Of a DNA stretch of 64,000 bases, positions 9,707 to 21,192 are shown one piece after another. The stretch lies in contig VLTN01000009.1 of assembly GCA_008330645.1 (NCBI GenBank), forward strand, positions 496,001 to 560,000, in the 5' to 3' direction. The translations under genes and the position numbers were made by a program. The notes beneath the pieces are model-generated. The model had not been told where the DNA came from, made no database searches, and saw nothing but the letters and a program-made list of their open reading frames with translations. The DNA is from Cafeteria roenbergensis. Taxonomy: Eukaryota; Sar; Bigyra; Bicosoecida; Cafeteriaceae. Positions within the stretch are counted from its first letter, which is position 1, and every line of letters starts with the position of its first letter.

Positions 9707-11341
9707 ATGGCCAGCGAATCCACTACACCAGAGGCCCAAGGATGCAGCGATGACCCCGCCCTGGAGTGCGAAGTGTTCGAAAACCAGCGGTGGAAGCCAC
9801 TCGTTGGCTGGACATCGAGCATGCTCATCACGGACCGGTGGTCGTTTTCGGACGCCGACGGCCGCTCCCTCGACCGCCAGCAGGTGGGCCTGCCGCGGGG
9901 CTACGTTTGGAGCGGACCATGGCAGCTCGACGTCACGTGGGCGACCAAGGCTGCCTCAGGCTCGGCGAGCGAAGGCGGCCGAACACCGATGTCGAGCCCT
10001 CCCCCTGGCGCATGGAAATATGCGCTCAACTTTCCGGCTCGCACCTCGATGTACGAAGGGGCCGCGGTCGCGGGACTCACCCACTTCGTGCGGTGGCGGC
10101 GCTGGGTCCGCTCCGCGGCTCGCACTCCTGAGCCGTGTGACGCCGAGCCGGGCCTGCCTGACTCCGGGCCGCGGTTCAGCTCCGCCGACTCCATTCACGC
10201 CGCGTTCGGCCACTTTGCCAGCGGGGAGGCCGGCGACTCTGTTCCGGTGTACGCATGCTGCCCAGTGAGCTTCGAGCTGTTCAACGACCCGGTCGTGTCC
10301 GCGTCCGGGCGCACGTACGAGCGCGAGATCCTGGAATGGGTCATATCGCATGATGGCCACGACCCCATCACCCGTTCCGACATCCGAGGGCGTGCTGTTG
10401 TGCCAGACCATGCCATGGCGGGCATCGTGCGAGCCTGGAAGCACTACGTCTCCACGGGCGACGGCTCTGCGCTCCTCCTTCCAGGCATCACCGACCCGGC
10501 CGAGCTGCTCCGCTCGCCCTCGCACAAGGAGGTTGAGGACGCGGTGGGCGGGCGGCTGGACGGGTTCTGGCAGTGCAGGGTCTGCACGTTTGTGAACTCG
10601 GGCCTGGAAGGGGAGTGCACGGTGTGCCAGACCCCCAAGGGCGTCACTCCTCTCATCGGCCTACGGGAGGCAACGGCCATCATCACAGGCAAGGACCATG
10701 AGGAAGGCGGCTCTGCGGCTGCTGCCTCATCGGGCGCAGATGCTGCTGCCTCTGGCGCGTCAGCTGCCAAGCAGCCGGCGAGACCCGCGGCTGCCGGCGC
10801 TGCACCTGCCGCGGCTGCTGCTGCTGCTGCGGATGCCAAGGCCCAGGCTGGCGGCCCTCCCCCCGACGGTTCAGTGCACGAGGCCCAACCTGCCGTTGTG
10901 GGCCGGCGCGCGGGCGGCGGTGCCCCCGACTGGCTCTGCTGCCCGCTCACTGGCAGGGTCTTCCGGGACCCCGTCATTCTGCCCTCGGGTTACTCGTTTG
11001 AGCGAGAGGCCCTCTTCGTGCGCTGGAGCTGCTCGGCCGCCACCATGCCCGACGGCATTGCGGGGCGGGACCCTGTCACTGGCGCCCCTGTTCGAGAGGA
11101 GAGCGTCTACCCCCACTTCGCGCTCAAGGACGCGTGTGACGACTGGAGAGTGCGCTCTTCGCAGTGGATCAAGCGGCCCTGGAGCCAGGCGCGAGGCTGT
11201 GACTCGCAGGGCGAGACGGAGCTGCGAGAGGCCATGCTGCGGGAGGAGGGGGGCCCTTCCGAACCCGAGCGAACGCGGGCGGCAAGCCGCGCCAGCCAGA
11301 CGAAGAGGCGAGTGGATGAGGACGGGTGGGAGGTTTTGTAA
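9707..11341 (+). CDS. Dysferlin-domain, double U-box, NZF ubiquitin ligase
   Basis: A predicted E3 ubiquitin ligase of 544 residues with an unusual domain order. Residues about 20-80 match an N-terminal dysferlin (DysFN) domain (VFENQRWKPLVGW, DRWSFSDADG). Residues 101-141 match DysFC (WKYALNFPA, HFVRWRRWVRSA). A first U-box spans about 180-250 (CCPVSFELFNDPVV, SGRTYEREILEWV). A RanBP2/NZF zinc finger lies at about 285-315 (WQCRVCTFVN, CTVCQTPKG), with the Thr-Phe seen in ubiquitin-binding NZFs. A second U-box lies at about 408-485 (LCCPLTGRVFRDPVILPSG). U-boxes recruit E2 enzymes. DysF domains occur in peroxins and TECPR proteins and act at membranes; in TECPR1 one binds exposed sphingomyelin. 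The open frame reaches back to 9377, but that overlaps exon 1 of the opposite gene, so I chose the ATG at 9707, just before DysFN. Confidence 0.85.
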   Translation: MASESTTPEAQGCSDDPALECEVFENQRWKPLVGWTSSMLITDRWSFSDADGRSLDRQQVGLPRGYVWSGPWQLDVTWATKAASGSASEGGRTPMSSPPPGAWKYALNFPARTSMYEGAAVAGLTHFVRWRRWVRSAARTPEPCDAEPGLPDSGPRFSSADSIHAAFGHFASGEAGDSVPVYACCPVSFELFNDPVVSASGRTYEREILEWVISHDGHDPITRSDIRGRAVVPDHAMAGIVRAWKHYVSTGDGSALLLPGITDPAELLRSPSHKEVEDAVGGRLDGFWQCRVCTFVNSGLEGECTVCQTPKGVTPLIGLREATAIITGKDHEEGGSAAAASSGADAAASGASAAKQPARPAAAGAAPAAAAAAAADAKAQAGGPPPDGSVHEAQPAVVGRRAGGGAPDWLCCPLTGRVFRDPVILPSGYSFEREALFVRWSCSAATMPDGIAGRDPVTGAPVREESVYPHFALKDACDDWRVRSSQWIKRPWSQARGCDSQGETELREAMLREEGGPSEPERTRAASRASQTKRRVDEDGWEVL

Positions 11342-11386
11342 CCGGCCGGAAGGCCCCCTCCCCTCGGGAGGGGGCTTTCCGGCCGG
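11342..11386 (+). other. Near-perfect 21-bp stem-loop directly after the stop codon
   Basis: One base after the TAA stands an inverted repeat with arms 11342-11362 and 11366-11386 and a 3-base loop. The arms pair at every position apart from one G:T wobble (in RNA). It begins CCGGCCGGAA and ends TTCCGGCCGG. It would form a very stable hairpin at the start of the 3' UTR. I know no family that predicts it here. Confidence 0.85.
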
Positions 11387-11650
11387 CCGCGGTCGACCCG
11401 CCCCGACCTGCTTTGGACCCCGAGCGGCGACGCCAAGATCCAAACTGCTGGAGTGAGTACTGCCGCCTCTGTGCATTGCGAATGTGTGTGCGCGCGACCG
11501 GACCGTGCAGTTGTGTTGATCGATTGCATGCATGCCTGTGAGAGTGAGCCCGCAAGCTCAGGCCATTGGACCTTTTCGTGGCGGCACAGTTCCTGACGGG
11601 CACAGCGGTGGTGGCCACGCATCACGCACGCGCGCTGCCCACAGCAGCAC
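11387..11650. other. Rest of the convergent intergenic spacer
   Basis: Together with the hairpin this forms a 309-bp gap between two converging genes. Apart from the hairpin I see nothing in it but slightly AT-richer unique sequence. Confidence 0.55.
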
Positions 11651-14600
11651 TCAAGCACGCTCGCGCCTGTCCCGAGCCGGCGTTGCAATGCCGAGAACGT
11701 CATCCACCCATCGTCGGGTGGTGCGCTGTGGGGACATCTGGACGCTCGCGCTCTCGCGCCCCGCCTCGCGGAGCTTGAGCGCGTGGGGCGCGCGGCTCCG
11801 CCAGTTCTCGGGCTCCCGAAGCGCCTGCCCGGCGCCCTCCTCCGGGATGACGAGGTCGATGCCGCGGAGGTCAAACGACCCGTCCGTCCGGGTGCGGGCC
11901 AGCACGGCCGGCAGCGACGAAACGGCTGCGTTCGAAGAGCACCACTCGGCAAACTCGGCGCCGCGCCTCGCGGACTCGTCCGCGGCAAGGGCGGCAGCCT
12001 CGGGGGGCCGCATCAGCTCATCGGCGAGGCAGTACAACGCGTGGGCCTGCCCCTCGGCAGCCACGTCACGCGGCAGAGCCGGCGCGGAGCGGAGTACTCC
12101 GCACGTGTCTGGTGACAGCGCGCCGCTGGGCGCCGCGAGCGTGGACAGCGGCACGCCCCCTGCTGCCTCCCAGGCCACCCCTTGCTCGGCACAGAGCGCC
12201 ATGTCTGGAGACCCGGCTCCCACTTCACTTGCGGGCTCTGCCGAGGAGCCGAGGAGGGGAGCCAAGTGCTCCCGAAGCTGCGCCCACCACCCGGCAACGG
12301 GCGCGGTGGCAAGCTGCAGTGCCGTGACCCGGCTTGCGGCGGCTGCCACGGCGTGCGATGGGCTCTGCCACTCGTCCGCGCCTCCGTCTCCCGCCCCAGC
12401 CTGGTCCGCCGGGTCGCCCACAAGCAGCGCGCGTGCCAGCACAACGTCCGGCTCCGATGCGCCAAGCGTTGACCAGCCGCCTGGCGCGGCCGGGCGCTTC
12501 ACGTTCGCCAGAGCGGCGTCGTGGGCCCGGCGCCGGGCGGCCAGGCCAGCAGCGGGGCCCGTCTCGGCCTCCCAGTCCTTGGAAACGGAGGCGCCCGCTG
12601 CGACAGCAGCCTCGCCAGCGGCGCGCCGGCTGCGCTCCCCCCGAGAGGCGGCAATGGCAGCCTGCGCCGCCCTCCGGCGCGTCGCGCGCACCATAACAGC
12701 GCTGTTCGAGGCCTTTGCCTGCGCTGGCGTGGTCAGGGCGAACACCATGCGGCGAGCAAGTGCGAAGCCGGAGTCAAAGCCCGCCTCCGACGAGGACGCC
12801 TCGCACTCCTCCAGCTCCTCCAGTGAGCCCTCCTCGCCCGCGCTCGCCAGCAAGGCCCGGCGCTGCTCCGCAGCCGCTTCTTCCGCCTCTTCAACGCGCG
12901 CCAAGGGGGACAGCTGCGCGGTTCCGGCCTCCATGGCCTCCAGAACAGACAGCTTCTCGAGCACGGCGGGGTACCAGACGACGCGGTCGCCGCTGGGGCC
13001 CACCGCCACCGTGGGGCGCAGCTCGCCCGTGGTCTCCGACTGCTTCCACCACTGCATGAGGGCGGCCCTCGTGGGCGCGAAGCGGGGCCGGAGCCCCGCC
13101 TCCGACACTCCTGCAGCGGCAATGTCCTCCGCCAGCGCGGCGACCTCGGCCGTGCGGGACACCACCGCGCCCTGCGCCTCGGCCAGCAGCGCCGCCCGCG
13201 TTGCCAGCCACAGGCCGTCGCCCCCCCGGCGCTCATAGTCCTCCCTCGCCATCATCATGACAAGCAGCAGGCCCGGCGGGGAGGGCACCACGCCAGCCGT
13301 GTCGAGAGCGTCGAACAGGCGCGCGGACCCGTGCCGGGCGAGCGGCCACACCGTGTCGGGCGTGGAGCCGCGCCACACGTCGCTTGCGGATCGGGCCGCA
13401 ACGGACATGAGCGTCTCGAGGAGGCGCTGCGCCTGGCAGCGGCGCGCCAGCAGCGCCTCGCGGACCACCGCTCCGGGCTGGGGCTGCACCACGCCGGCCG
13501 CAGCATCGGCGGGGAGGCCGGGCGGGGCGTCACCGAGCCCCGCCGCGCGCCAGAGGGTGGCGACCATGCTGGGGCTGCAGAGCATCGCCGCGGCCAGCGG
13601 TCCGTCCTCGGTGATCGTAGCGTGCTGTGCAAGGGCCAGCACCTCGGCCTCGTGAGGGGCGCCTGCCAGGGCGTCCTCCAGGCTGAAGGGCAGCTGGTCG
13701 TCGTCGTGGCCCGAAGCCTGCTCGCCGGCGCGCGAGGCAGCGGCCGATGCGGAGGCTGCGTCCGACGCCGCGGAGATGAGGTCCTCGACAAGGTGGGCCA
13801 CAGCCACGCGCTCCTGGTGCCTGCGCTCGTGCTGGCTCATGCGCGGGGCGAGCGGCAGGTCCGCCACCAGCTCCGCCAGCTCCGAAACGGGCACTGTGTC
13901 ACGGTCCGCAAACACGGCGCCCCCAGAGGCAGCGTTAGACGCCCTTGGCCGTAGCTCGAGGAGGACGGCGTTGAGAACGTCGCCAATGACCTCGCAGCAC
14001 ATGCTCAGCCTCACCATCTGGACCGTCCCGAGCTCTGCCAGCGCCGCCCCGTCGGCCATGGCGTGCTCCTCAGACAGCGGCGCGTGCGGCGGCACAGGGG
14101 GCGCCGCAGGCGCAGCCGTCCCGAGGCCGCCGTCGTCCGATGCAGCAACGGCGCTGGTGCCGCTGGCCACCGCCGGGGCGCCTCCGGCGGGGGTCGTTGA
14201 CCTTCCCCGCCAGTCCTGGTCGGACGAGTTCCTGCCCCCCAGCACCGCCTTGCCGGCCTTGTCGCTTACCTCCAGGGCGGCGAGCGCCGACGCCTTTCGC
14301 ATAGGGTTTTCGGTTCCGAGCAGGCCTCTCTCCGAGGCATCGCCTCCGGCTGCGGCCCAGGCGTTGATGGAGTTGCCGCGGCGGAACTCTCGCACCATGC
14401 CCAGAGCGTCGTCTACACGTCCCGCGACGAGCAAGCCGGCTGTGAGGCGTCCGTACCAGCGCAGGTGCGGCTCTGCCGACGGAGCCATCACCTCCTGCGA
14501 CTCGGCCACCAGGCGCACGATGGCCGCTTTGTTCCACATGCGGGCGTGGGCCGCGATGACGAGGCTGAAGCAGTCGTGGGAGGGCCGCATGCCCCTCCGC

Positions 14601-15467
14601 TTCATCCGCTCGAGGACGGCGTGGGCCGCCCGGGGCATGTCGGCGAAGGCAAACTGGCGGAGGAGCTCCACGTGGCAGCCGAAGCTGTCGTTGATGCCCA
14701 GCGCCGCACTGTTCTTCACGAGGTCCCACGCAACGTCCCACCTGCGTTCCGAAACACAAGGAAGGGCTGGCGGAGCGGCTGGAAGGACGCGCGCACCGGG
14801 GCCAGCAAGCGCAGGCTCGGCCGCGGTGCCACCCAGGCAGGGTGCTAGGCGGTCGGCAATGCCCACGGGAATCGCCGCCGTCCCGCCCTCCCTCGCGCCG
14901 AAGTGACGGCAGGGCGCTGGGCTTGCCCGGCGAGCCAGCAGCAGCGCCCGCCCCGCGCTGGCAGACTCCGCCCTGGCATGCGCCGCAAGTCCGCCTCGCC
15001 CAATCCCCCCCACCGGTGCACCGAGCGTGGAAGCAGCCGCGCCCCAGCACTCACTCCTTTCTGCGGCATGCGGCGCCCACCGCCTTGCGAAGCAACCTGA
15101 TTTTTGTGCCGTGCATCGGCCCCGCCGTCTCCCTCATCACGTCCCGCCGGTCCTTGGGGTCCATTGTGAGGCCCGGGAGCCACCTTGACGGGACGTGGAA
15201 CTCCCTGGCTCCCGAGGCAGGGCGCGCCCCGCTCCCATCGCTGGAGAGGTCGTCGGCGGCGCTTGCCTCGTGCGCCGGCTCAAACACCTGCGCCGCTCCG
15301 CAAGTGGAAAACCCCCGAGGTGCGTACTCCCGAGCGGCCGCCCGCTGCGCCCAGGCCGGCTGCGCCTGCTGCGTGCGGCCGAGTGCGAACGTGTCCGCGA
15401 CTGACGCTGCGGAGGCGCCTGCCCCCGGCTGCCGGCCGCGGCGGGCCCACGCCCTGGCCACAGACAT
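11651..15467 (-). CDS. Mitochondrial pentatricopeptide-repeat (PPR) protein
   Basis: PPR proteins bind organellar RNA and act in its processing, stability or translation. Exon 1 (15055-15467) begins at an ATG and encodes an Arg/Ala/Ser-rich, acid-free N-terminus (MSVARAWARRGRQPG) with a presequence-like cleavage site near RGFSTCG, pointing to the mitochondrion. A phase-2 intron (14742-15054, GTGAGT...CGCAG, 313 bp) leads to exon 2 (11651-14741); the total is 1,167 residues. About three PPR-like helical hairpins follow at residues 140-245 (LRQFAFADMPRAAHAVLERM, VIAAHARMWNKAAIVRLVAE, LLVAGRVDDALGMVREF). The remaining 900 residues are Ala-rich, partly helical and unassigned. The specific RNA target is unknown. 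Starting the gene inside exon 2 without ATG would lose the targeting peptide, so I favour the spliced model. Confidence 0.72.
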
Positions 15468-15661
15468 CCCTCCCGCGCTGTGCCGCGCTGAACAGACCTG
15501 CCCCGGCTCCGGGGCGAGTGCCGCTGCGCCTGCGTGGGGCGCAGCGCGGCCGGTCGTGGCACCACTCGCAACTGAGCTCTGCCGGCAAGCCTCGGCTCTT
15601 CCTCGGCCACTCGTGCGCGAGGAGCAGGCCTCTTTGACTGCCACGGGGGCGCGCGGCAGCC
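15468..15661. promoter_or_regulatory. Shared upstream region of a head-to-head gene pair
   Basis: A 194-bp gap between the ATGs of the PPR gene (minus) and NAA25 (plus). Function is inferred from orientation only. Confidence 0.4.
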
Positions 15662-18600
15662 ATGGCAGACAAGGACAAGATCATCCAACAGGCCATCCGG
15701 AACATGCAGGCCGGGAAGCTCTCGCAGGCCTTCAAGTTGACGCAGCGCCGCGAGGTGGAGCGCACCGCTGTGGCCAAGGTGAGAGAGTCCTCGGAACAGC
15801 TGTCGCCCCCCGCCCTTCCCCCACCACCAGCTCCACGCCCCGCGGGCAGGGTCGTGCGACACACCCCGCGGCCAGCGTCCGGACCTTACCAGGGGCACGC
15901 GCCTGGCTGGCGGCAGCCCCTCCGGGGGCGAGCAGCGGAGCGTGGGCGCAGCAGGGGCGCATCCGTCACTCGCTGCGCCGTGGGTCCTGCAAGCCTCCCC
16001 CTGCCCCCCTTCGCGCCATCTCCTGCACCCCTGCCCCCCCTCCCTTCCCCGCATGGGCGCGCGCGCGACTATGCTCCCTCCGTCGCGCTCTGTGTGACCG
16101 CAGGCTCTCGGCGGCCTGATCATGTGCAAGGGCGGCAATGTTGAGCAAGGCGAGGCTATTCTTCGCGCGGTGATGGTGAGACTGGCGGCCAGCACGACGG
16201 GGGGGGGGGGGGAGGGGCAAGCCCGCCCCCCCTTGCCAAAGGGCAATGGTACAGGAGCGCAGCGGCCTGGCAAGGACAGGCTGCGAAGCAGCGCGGGCAG
16301 TTGCCCGCGCTGCCTTTCCGCCGCGCGAGCGAGACACACACCTCCGCGGCTTTACTTTGCCCTCACGTCGCTTTTCCGCCCCCTCCCGCCCAATTGGCGC
16401 AGAGCGAGCCGTCGCTCGACTACCGCGCCGCCGCGTTTGCGGACGAGGGCGCTTCCATCGCTGGCCTCTACACGGAGGCGGCCAGCATGTGGGGGCGCTT
16501 GGCTGCCGCCAAGCCTGGTGAGATTTCCCGGCAGGCCACGCCTGCTTCACGATGCCGCCCGTGCCTGCCTGCAGCCAACTCCGGATGGGAGCCTCTGGCA
16601 ATAGGCACGATTGAGCCCCCCGCCGCGCATCCGCAGACGACAAGGGCGTTGCGTACCACCACGTGCTGGCGCTGATGCGCAAGGGCGAGCTGGCGGCTTC
16701 CCAGAAGCTGGCCGCATCCATCGCCAAGGCAACCGACAGCCCGTACTTCCTCGAGGTCGCGGCGCTGATCAACCACATGCTCGCCACCGACGAGATGCTT
16801 GCCGGGAAGATGCCCGTCATGGGCCAGGAGGGCGCCAGTTCGGAGTCCGTGTCTGGCACCTCGGGCGGCATGACGCTGTCCGTGGCGCTCGCCCAGCTCG
16901 AGAAGGCCATGCCCACCGACACTCTGCCCATCGACAAGGACGGCGCCGTGATCATGGACCTCGTGGCCACCGCCGCCAGCAAGGCCAAGGAGGCCGCCGG
17001 AGGTGCCGGCGCCGCCGCCGCCGCCGCCGCCGAGTCTGACAGCAAGGCGGACGACTCGAAGCCCACGCCCGAGCCCGCAAGCCGGATCGAGCTCCCGGCG
17101 TCGTCCGCGGCCACGCTTCTCACCGTCCACACCCTGCGTCGCCTGGGCCGCTACGAGGAGGCCCTCCGCGTGCTGGACACCATGAGCTCCCGCCATCGCG
17201 TTCTCGTCGAGGCGGCCGCCGCAACGTCCGCCAAGGCGGCCGCCGAGCGCCACGAGGAGCTTCGCCAGAAGCACCTCAAGGCCGAGGCCGAGGCCAAGGC
17301 CATCGAGGGCGGCGCTGCTGCGGCCGCTTCCGACGCGGCCCCTGGTGCCGACGCCGCCGCGTCCGGAGCTGGTGCCGCTGCCGACGCCGACGCCGCCGCG
17401 TCTACGGCCACCGGGGGCGACGCCGCTGCCGCGGTGACCGAGCCCACCGGGACCAGCGTGCAGGAGATCACTGCCGCCCTGCTCAAGCCCAAGGAGCACG
17501 AGGACATGGTCACCCGCAGCATCGAGAGCGCAGCCTCCTTCGCGCGCCGCCGCCAGGTGCCGCTGGCCCGTCGCCGCGCCGAGGCCATCGACCTCCGCTG
17601 CGCCATGGGCGACTGGGCCGGTGCCTACGCCGAGACGATCCGCCTGCTTCGCGAGTCTCCGGGCGACGTGCGCATGATGGCCGCTGCCATCCAGTGCTGC
17701 CTGCAGGCCACTGCCGCCAAGCCCGAGGCCGCGACCGGCCCGTCCCCCGGCCTTGACGCTGTGTGCCACCCCATCGCGGCCTCCCCCGACGCCCTCGTGA
17801 CGGACTCTGCTGCCGAGGCTGCCATCGCCGAGACCGAGGCCGGCTTCGTCCGTGACGCCCTGCAGCGCCAGATCCTGGATGCCGACTCCCGCCAGCTCCG
17901 CCAGCTCCGCCTCCAAATCTTCGGCGCCCGCTCCGAGCCCACCCGCGCCGAGGTGGCCTCCTTCCGCGCCTCGTGCAAGCTCTCGGACCGCGTGCTCGCC
18001 GTGGAGGACTCGGAGGTGCCCGCCCCGTCCGTCACTCACGTTCGCGGCATCCTCCGCGCCACTCAGGCAGAGTCGGCGGCAACCTTTGCCAGCGCCAGCA
18101 CCCGCAAGGGCATCGATGCCATGACCGCCGCCCTTGGCCACGGCTCTGAGGAGGAAGACAAGGACGCCAAGGCGGACGCCGAGAAGCCTGCCGAGATCGC
18201 CGACGAGCCCAAGGCCGACAAGGAGGCCGGCGCCGGCGCGGAGGGGGAGGAGGCAGCAGGCGAGGACGAGGGCGAGGGCGAGGGCGAGGATTCCAGGGCG
18301 CCGACGGGTGGCCGCATGGAGCTCGGAGCCCTGCTCATCGAGACGGACCTCGAGCTGCGCGTCCTGGACGCCAGCGAGGGCAAGCGCGGCACTGGCGGCG
18401 CCCTCCCCGAGGGCACCGCTGACATGCCCGGCGGCGCCGCCGTCGTGGCCCTCGCCGAGGCCGGCGACCCGGCTGCCCTCTTCGTGGCGCTCGTGGCCAG
18501 GTGCGCGACCCGCTTCGCACACGTGCTCATGCTGCCGCGCGAGCTGCGCCTCATGATTGAGCCCTTCGTCACCCTCGCTGACGTCGGCCTCTCCGAGTCG

Positions 18601-21192
18601 GACGTCGATGCCGCGGAGCTGGAGCGCGCCGCCGCCATCCGCTGGCGCGCCGCCTCGGTGCCCCGCGAGGTGCTGGCCGTCGCCGGCGACCACGTGCGCG
18701 CGGCCCCCGCCCCGTCCCTCTTCGGCGAGAACTCGCCCTACAACGCCGGCGAGTCGCCCCTCCGCGGCGGCATGCGCTCCCCGGCCTTCAAGGTCTCGGC
18801 TGCGGCTCGCGCCGCCCTCGCCACCGTGCTCAAGGCCGTGCGCGATGCCAACACCCCCGGCGCCGACGATCGCGAGGCCCTCGCTGGCGCCTTCTCGCGC
18901 GCGGTGGCCCGCTACGAGAAGGACATTGCCGAGTACAACACCCTCCGCGAGGCCATCCTCGCGGCGCAGGAGCGCGGCGACAAGGAGGAGGTGGCCAAGC
19001 TCGGCCGCAGCTTCAACCGCACGCCGCCCCAGGTCCACTTTGACGGCAAGGACTCCGCCGTCGCCAAGCGCGTCGAGCTCAAGGCCAGCAAGTTCCAGTG
19101 CGCCGCGCGCATCCTCCGCTCCATCGGCGAGACTGCCCCCGCCACCATCGGCGAGGAGGGCTGCGTTGCCGAGGTGAAGCGCCTGGCCGAGGCCTTCGGC
19201 AACGTGGAGCCGCTCATGCGCCTCGTCAACCCGAGCGAGGAGGGCGCCCCCGAGGAGGGGGTGGCTGACATGCTCCTCCTGCTCCTCGCGCGCACCATGT
19301 CCGACGTCGCCGACGCTCGCTGGAAGCGCGCAGTCGCCCTGCGCGCCGCAGGCGATGATGCCGCCGCTAGCGCTGCCGAGCGCAGCTGGTGGCAGTCGCT
19401 GCTCGACACCATCCTGATGCTGCAGACCCGCGCGAGTGCCCGCGTCCCCGGGCAGGTCTCCCTCCTGCTCATGCAGCTCTACAGCCGCGCCGGCGCCATG
19501 GGCCCCGTCCACCAGCTCTTCAACGCCCTCGGCGTCCGCTCTCTCTCCCTCGAGTCCATCTCCTACCTCTTCCTCCCCCACGCCCTGCGCCTTGGCGGCT
19601 ACACCGAGGCCCGCGACCTCTGCACCGCCATTCTGGACATGCACGTGCAGAACGACCGCGTGCTCCCCGGCCGGATCGCCGCCGCCGCGTCCCGCTCCAA
19701 CGTGGCCGCCGCCCTGGACCTGGCCCTCTTCCGCCGCCGCCTCGAGCACTCGCTGCAGCGCAGCGAGGCCCAGTCCATCGTCGGGGTCATCTCCATCCCC
19801 TCCGACCGCCTCAACACCACGCGTGACTGGCTGCGGGAGAAGGTCGGCCCGTCCGGCACGGGCATGGGCTGCGACCCCGACTTCTTCTGCCCCATGAGCC
19901 TCGACACCACCACCGCCCTCTGCACCGACAACATCGACCGCGAGGTCGCCATCGAGTTCGACCCCCCCGCAGGCCCCCTCAGCAGCGTTGGCCGTCGCGC
20001 CGCCGCGTACCGCAACCGCAACCGCACCCTTGTCGCCGTCGAGAACCGCCGCCTCCTGATGCTCGCCCTCCACGCCGTCAGCAACTCCCGCCCGGGTCCC
20101 CTCGCCACCATCCTGCCGGCGCTCACCTCCACCGCAGCCCGCCTCGGCCTCCTGCCCGCCGCCAGCGCCCCTGCCGACTCCCCCCTCGCGCCCCTGCTCC
20201 TCGTGGCCCCCGAGGGCTCAGAGCCCGCCCTCCCCGCCGAGGGCGAGGGCTTCGACGGCGTCGGTCTGCGCCACATCGGCACGCACGCCGTCTCCGCCAC
20301 GGCGACCCACGCCATGTGGGGCTCCGCTATCCTCTCTCTCCGCGCCGCCGCCGCCGTCCTTCGGGCCTTCAAGGCGCCCGAGGTGGCAGCCGGCACCGGC
20401 CTCCGCGCCGCTCGTGCCACGGCCGAGCCGGGCACCGTGGACTTCGAGGCATGCGAGGAGGCCAAGGCGGCCCTGTCGGCCGTTGGCGACGGCGCCGAGG
20501 CTCTTGTGGACGCGATCATCGGCGACCCGCTGGTGATGGCGGAGGGCGAGGAGGCGAGCCCCGCCGCCGCCGCTGCCGCCGCCGCTGCCTCAGGCGCCGG
20601 CGCCGGCGCTCGCGCAGGCGAGGCCACCGGCCTGCAGAGCCCGGACAGCTGGCGCGAGCGCATCCTGCGCCCCGCCTCCATCGTTGCTGCGTCCCGCTTC
20701 GTCGGCGAGGTGATGGCAGTTCTGCCCGTGGCCTTCGGAGCCATGGCCGCCTACGTGCCCAAGCCGGACAGCAAGGCCGCCAAGAGCAAGGGCTCCAAGA
20801 GCAAGCGTGTGGTCAAGACCAAGGGCAAGGCCACCAAGGCCAAGGCGCCAGCCTCTCCTGAGGCGAAGGCCGCAGACGAGGTGCTCGTGCTTCTGGCTGA
20901 GACCGCCTACCGCCTGTGCAAGGCGCTGGACCGCCTCGGCAAGACCCTGAGCGCTGCGCGCTCCGGGCTCACGGCGGGCCCCAAGAAGGGCGCCGCGGCG
21001 GTGGCGGACTGGACAATCGAGGCTTCGCTGGTGCCCACCCTCATGGCTGGGCGGGACGGCGACTCCAAGATTGCCGATGCCACCAAGGCGCTCATCGACG
21101 AAATCCGCGCGTCCTGGACTGACAGCCTCGGGCGCATGCAGGATACCCTCCGCGACCGCACGGCGATGCTCCGCGACGCCTCGGTCCTCTGA
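15662..21192 (+). CDS. NAA25: N-terminal acetyltransferase B auxiliary subunit NAA25 (Mdm20-like)
   Basis: NAA25 is the TPR scaffold that holds catalytic NAA20 at the ribosome. NatB acetylates nascent Met-Asp/Glu/Asn/Gln N-termini. Four exons: 15662-15778, 16104-16175, 16403-16517 and 16637-21192 (introns 325, 227 and 119 bp, phases 0, 0 and 1, all GTGAGA...GCAG), giving 1,619 residues. The N-terminal TPR region (LYTEAASMWGRLAAAKP, YHHVLALMRKGELAASQKLA) and the central conserved block (LLLMQLYSRAGAMGPVHQLF, SISYLFLPHALRLGGYTEAR, ALFRRRLEHSLQRSEAQ, then DFFCPMSLD) line up with animal NAA25. The family is usually about 950-1,000 residues; the excess is Ala/Glu/Asp-rich linkers, mainly residues 185-370 and 540-640, and a Lys-rich segment near 1,480. 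SRP72 was considered because of the TPRs, but the central block fits NAA25 better. The upstream neighbour is divergent. Confidence 0.8.

Noticed and set aside
11532-13238. Plus-strand open frame opposite the PPR gene
   Set aside because: Ser/Ala/Arg-rich with no motif; the minus strand carries the presequence, splice sites and PPR repeats.
16468-20073. Minus-strand open frame of 1,201 codons opposite NAA25
   Set aside because: It is a shadow created by GC-rich codons (long Gly/Ala/Leu/His strings, no domains); the plus strand has splice-consistent NAA25 motifs.
15662-21192. SRP72 as identity of the TPR protein
   Set aside because: The central block and the Asp-Phe-Phe segment after the helical repeats match NAA25, and the short SRP72 C-terminal RNA-binding motif was not found.
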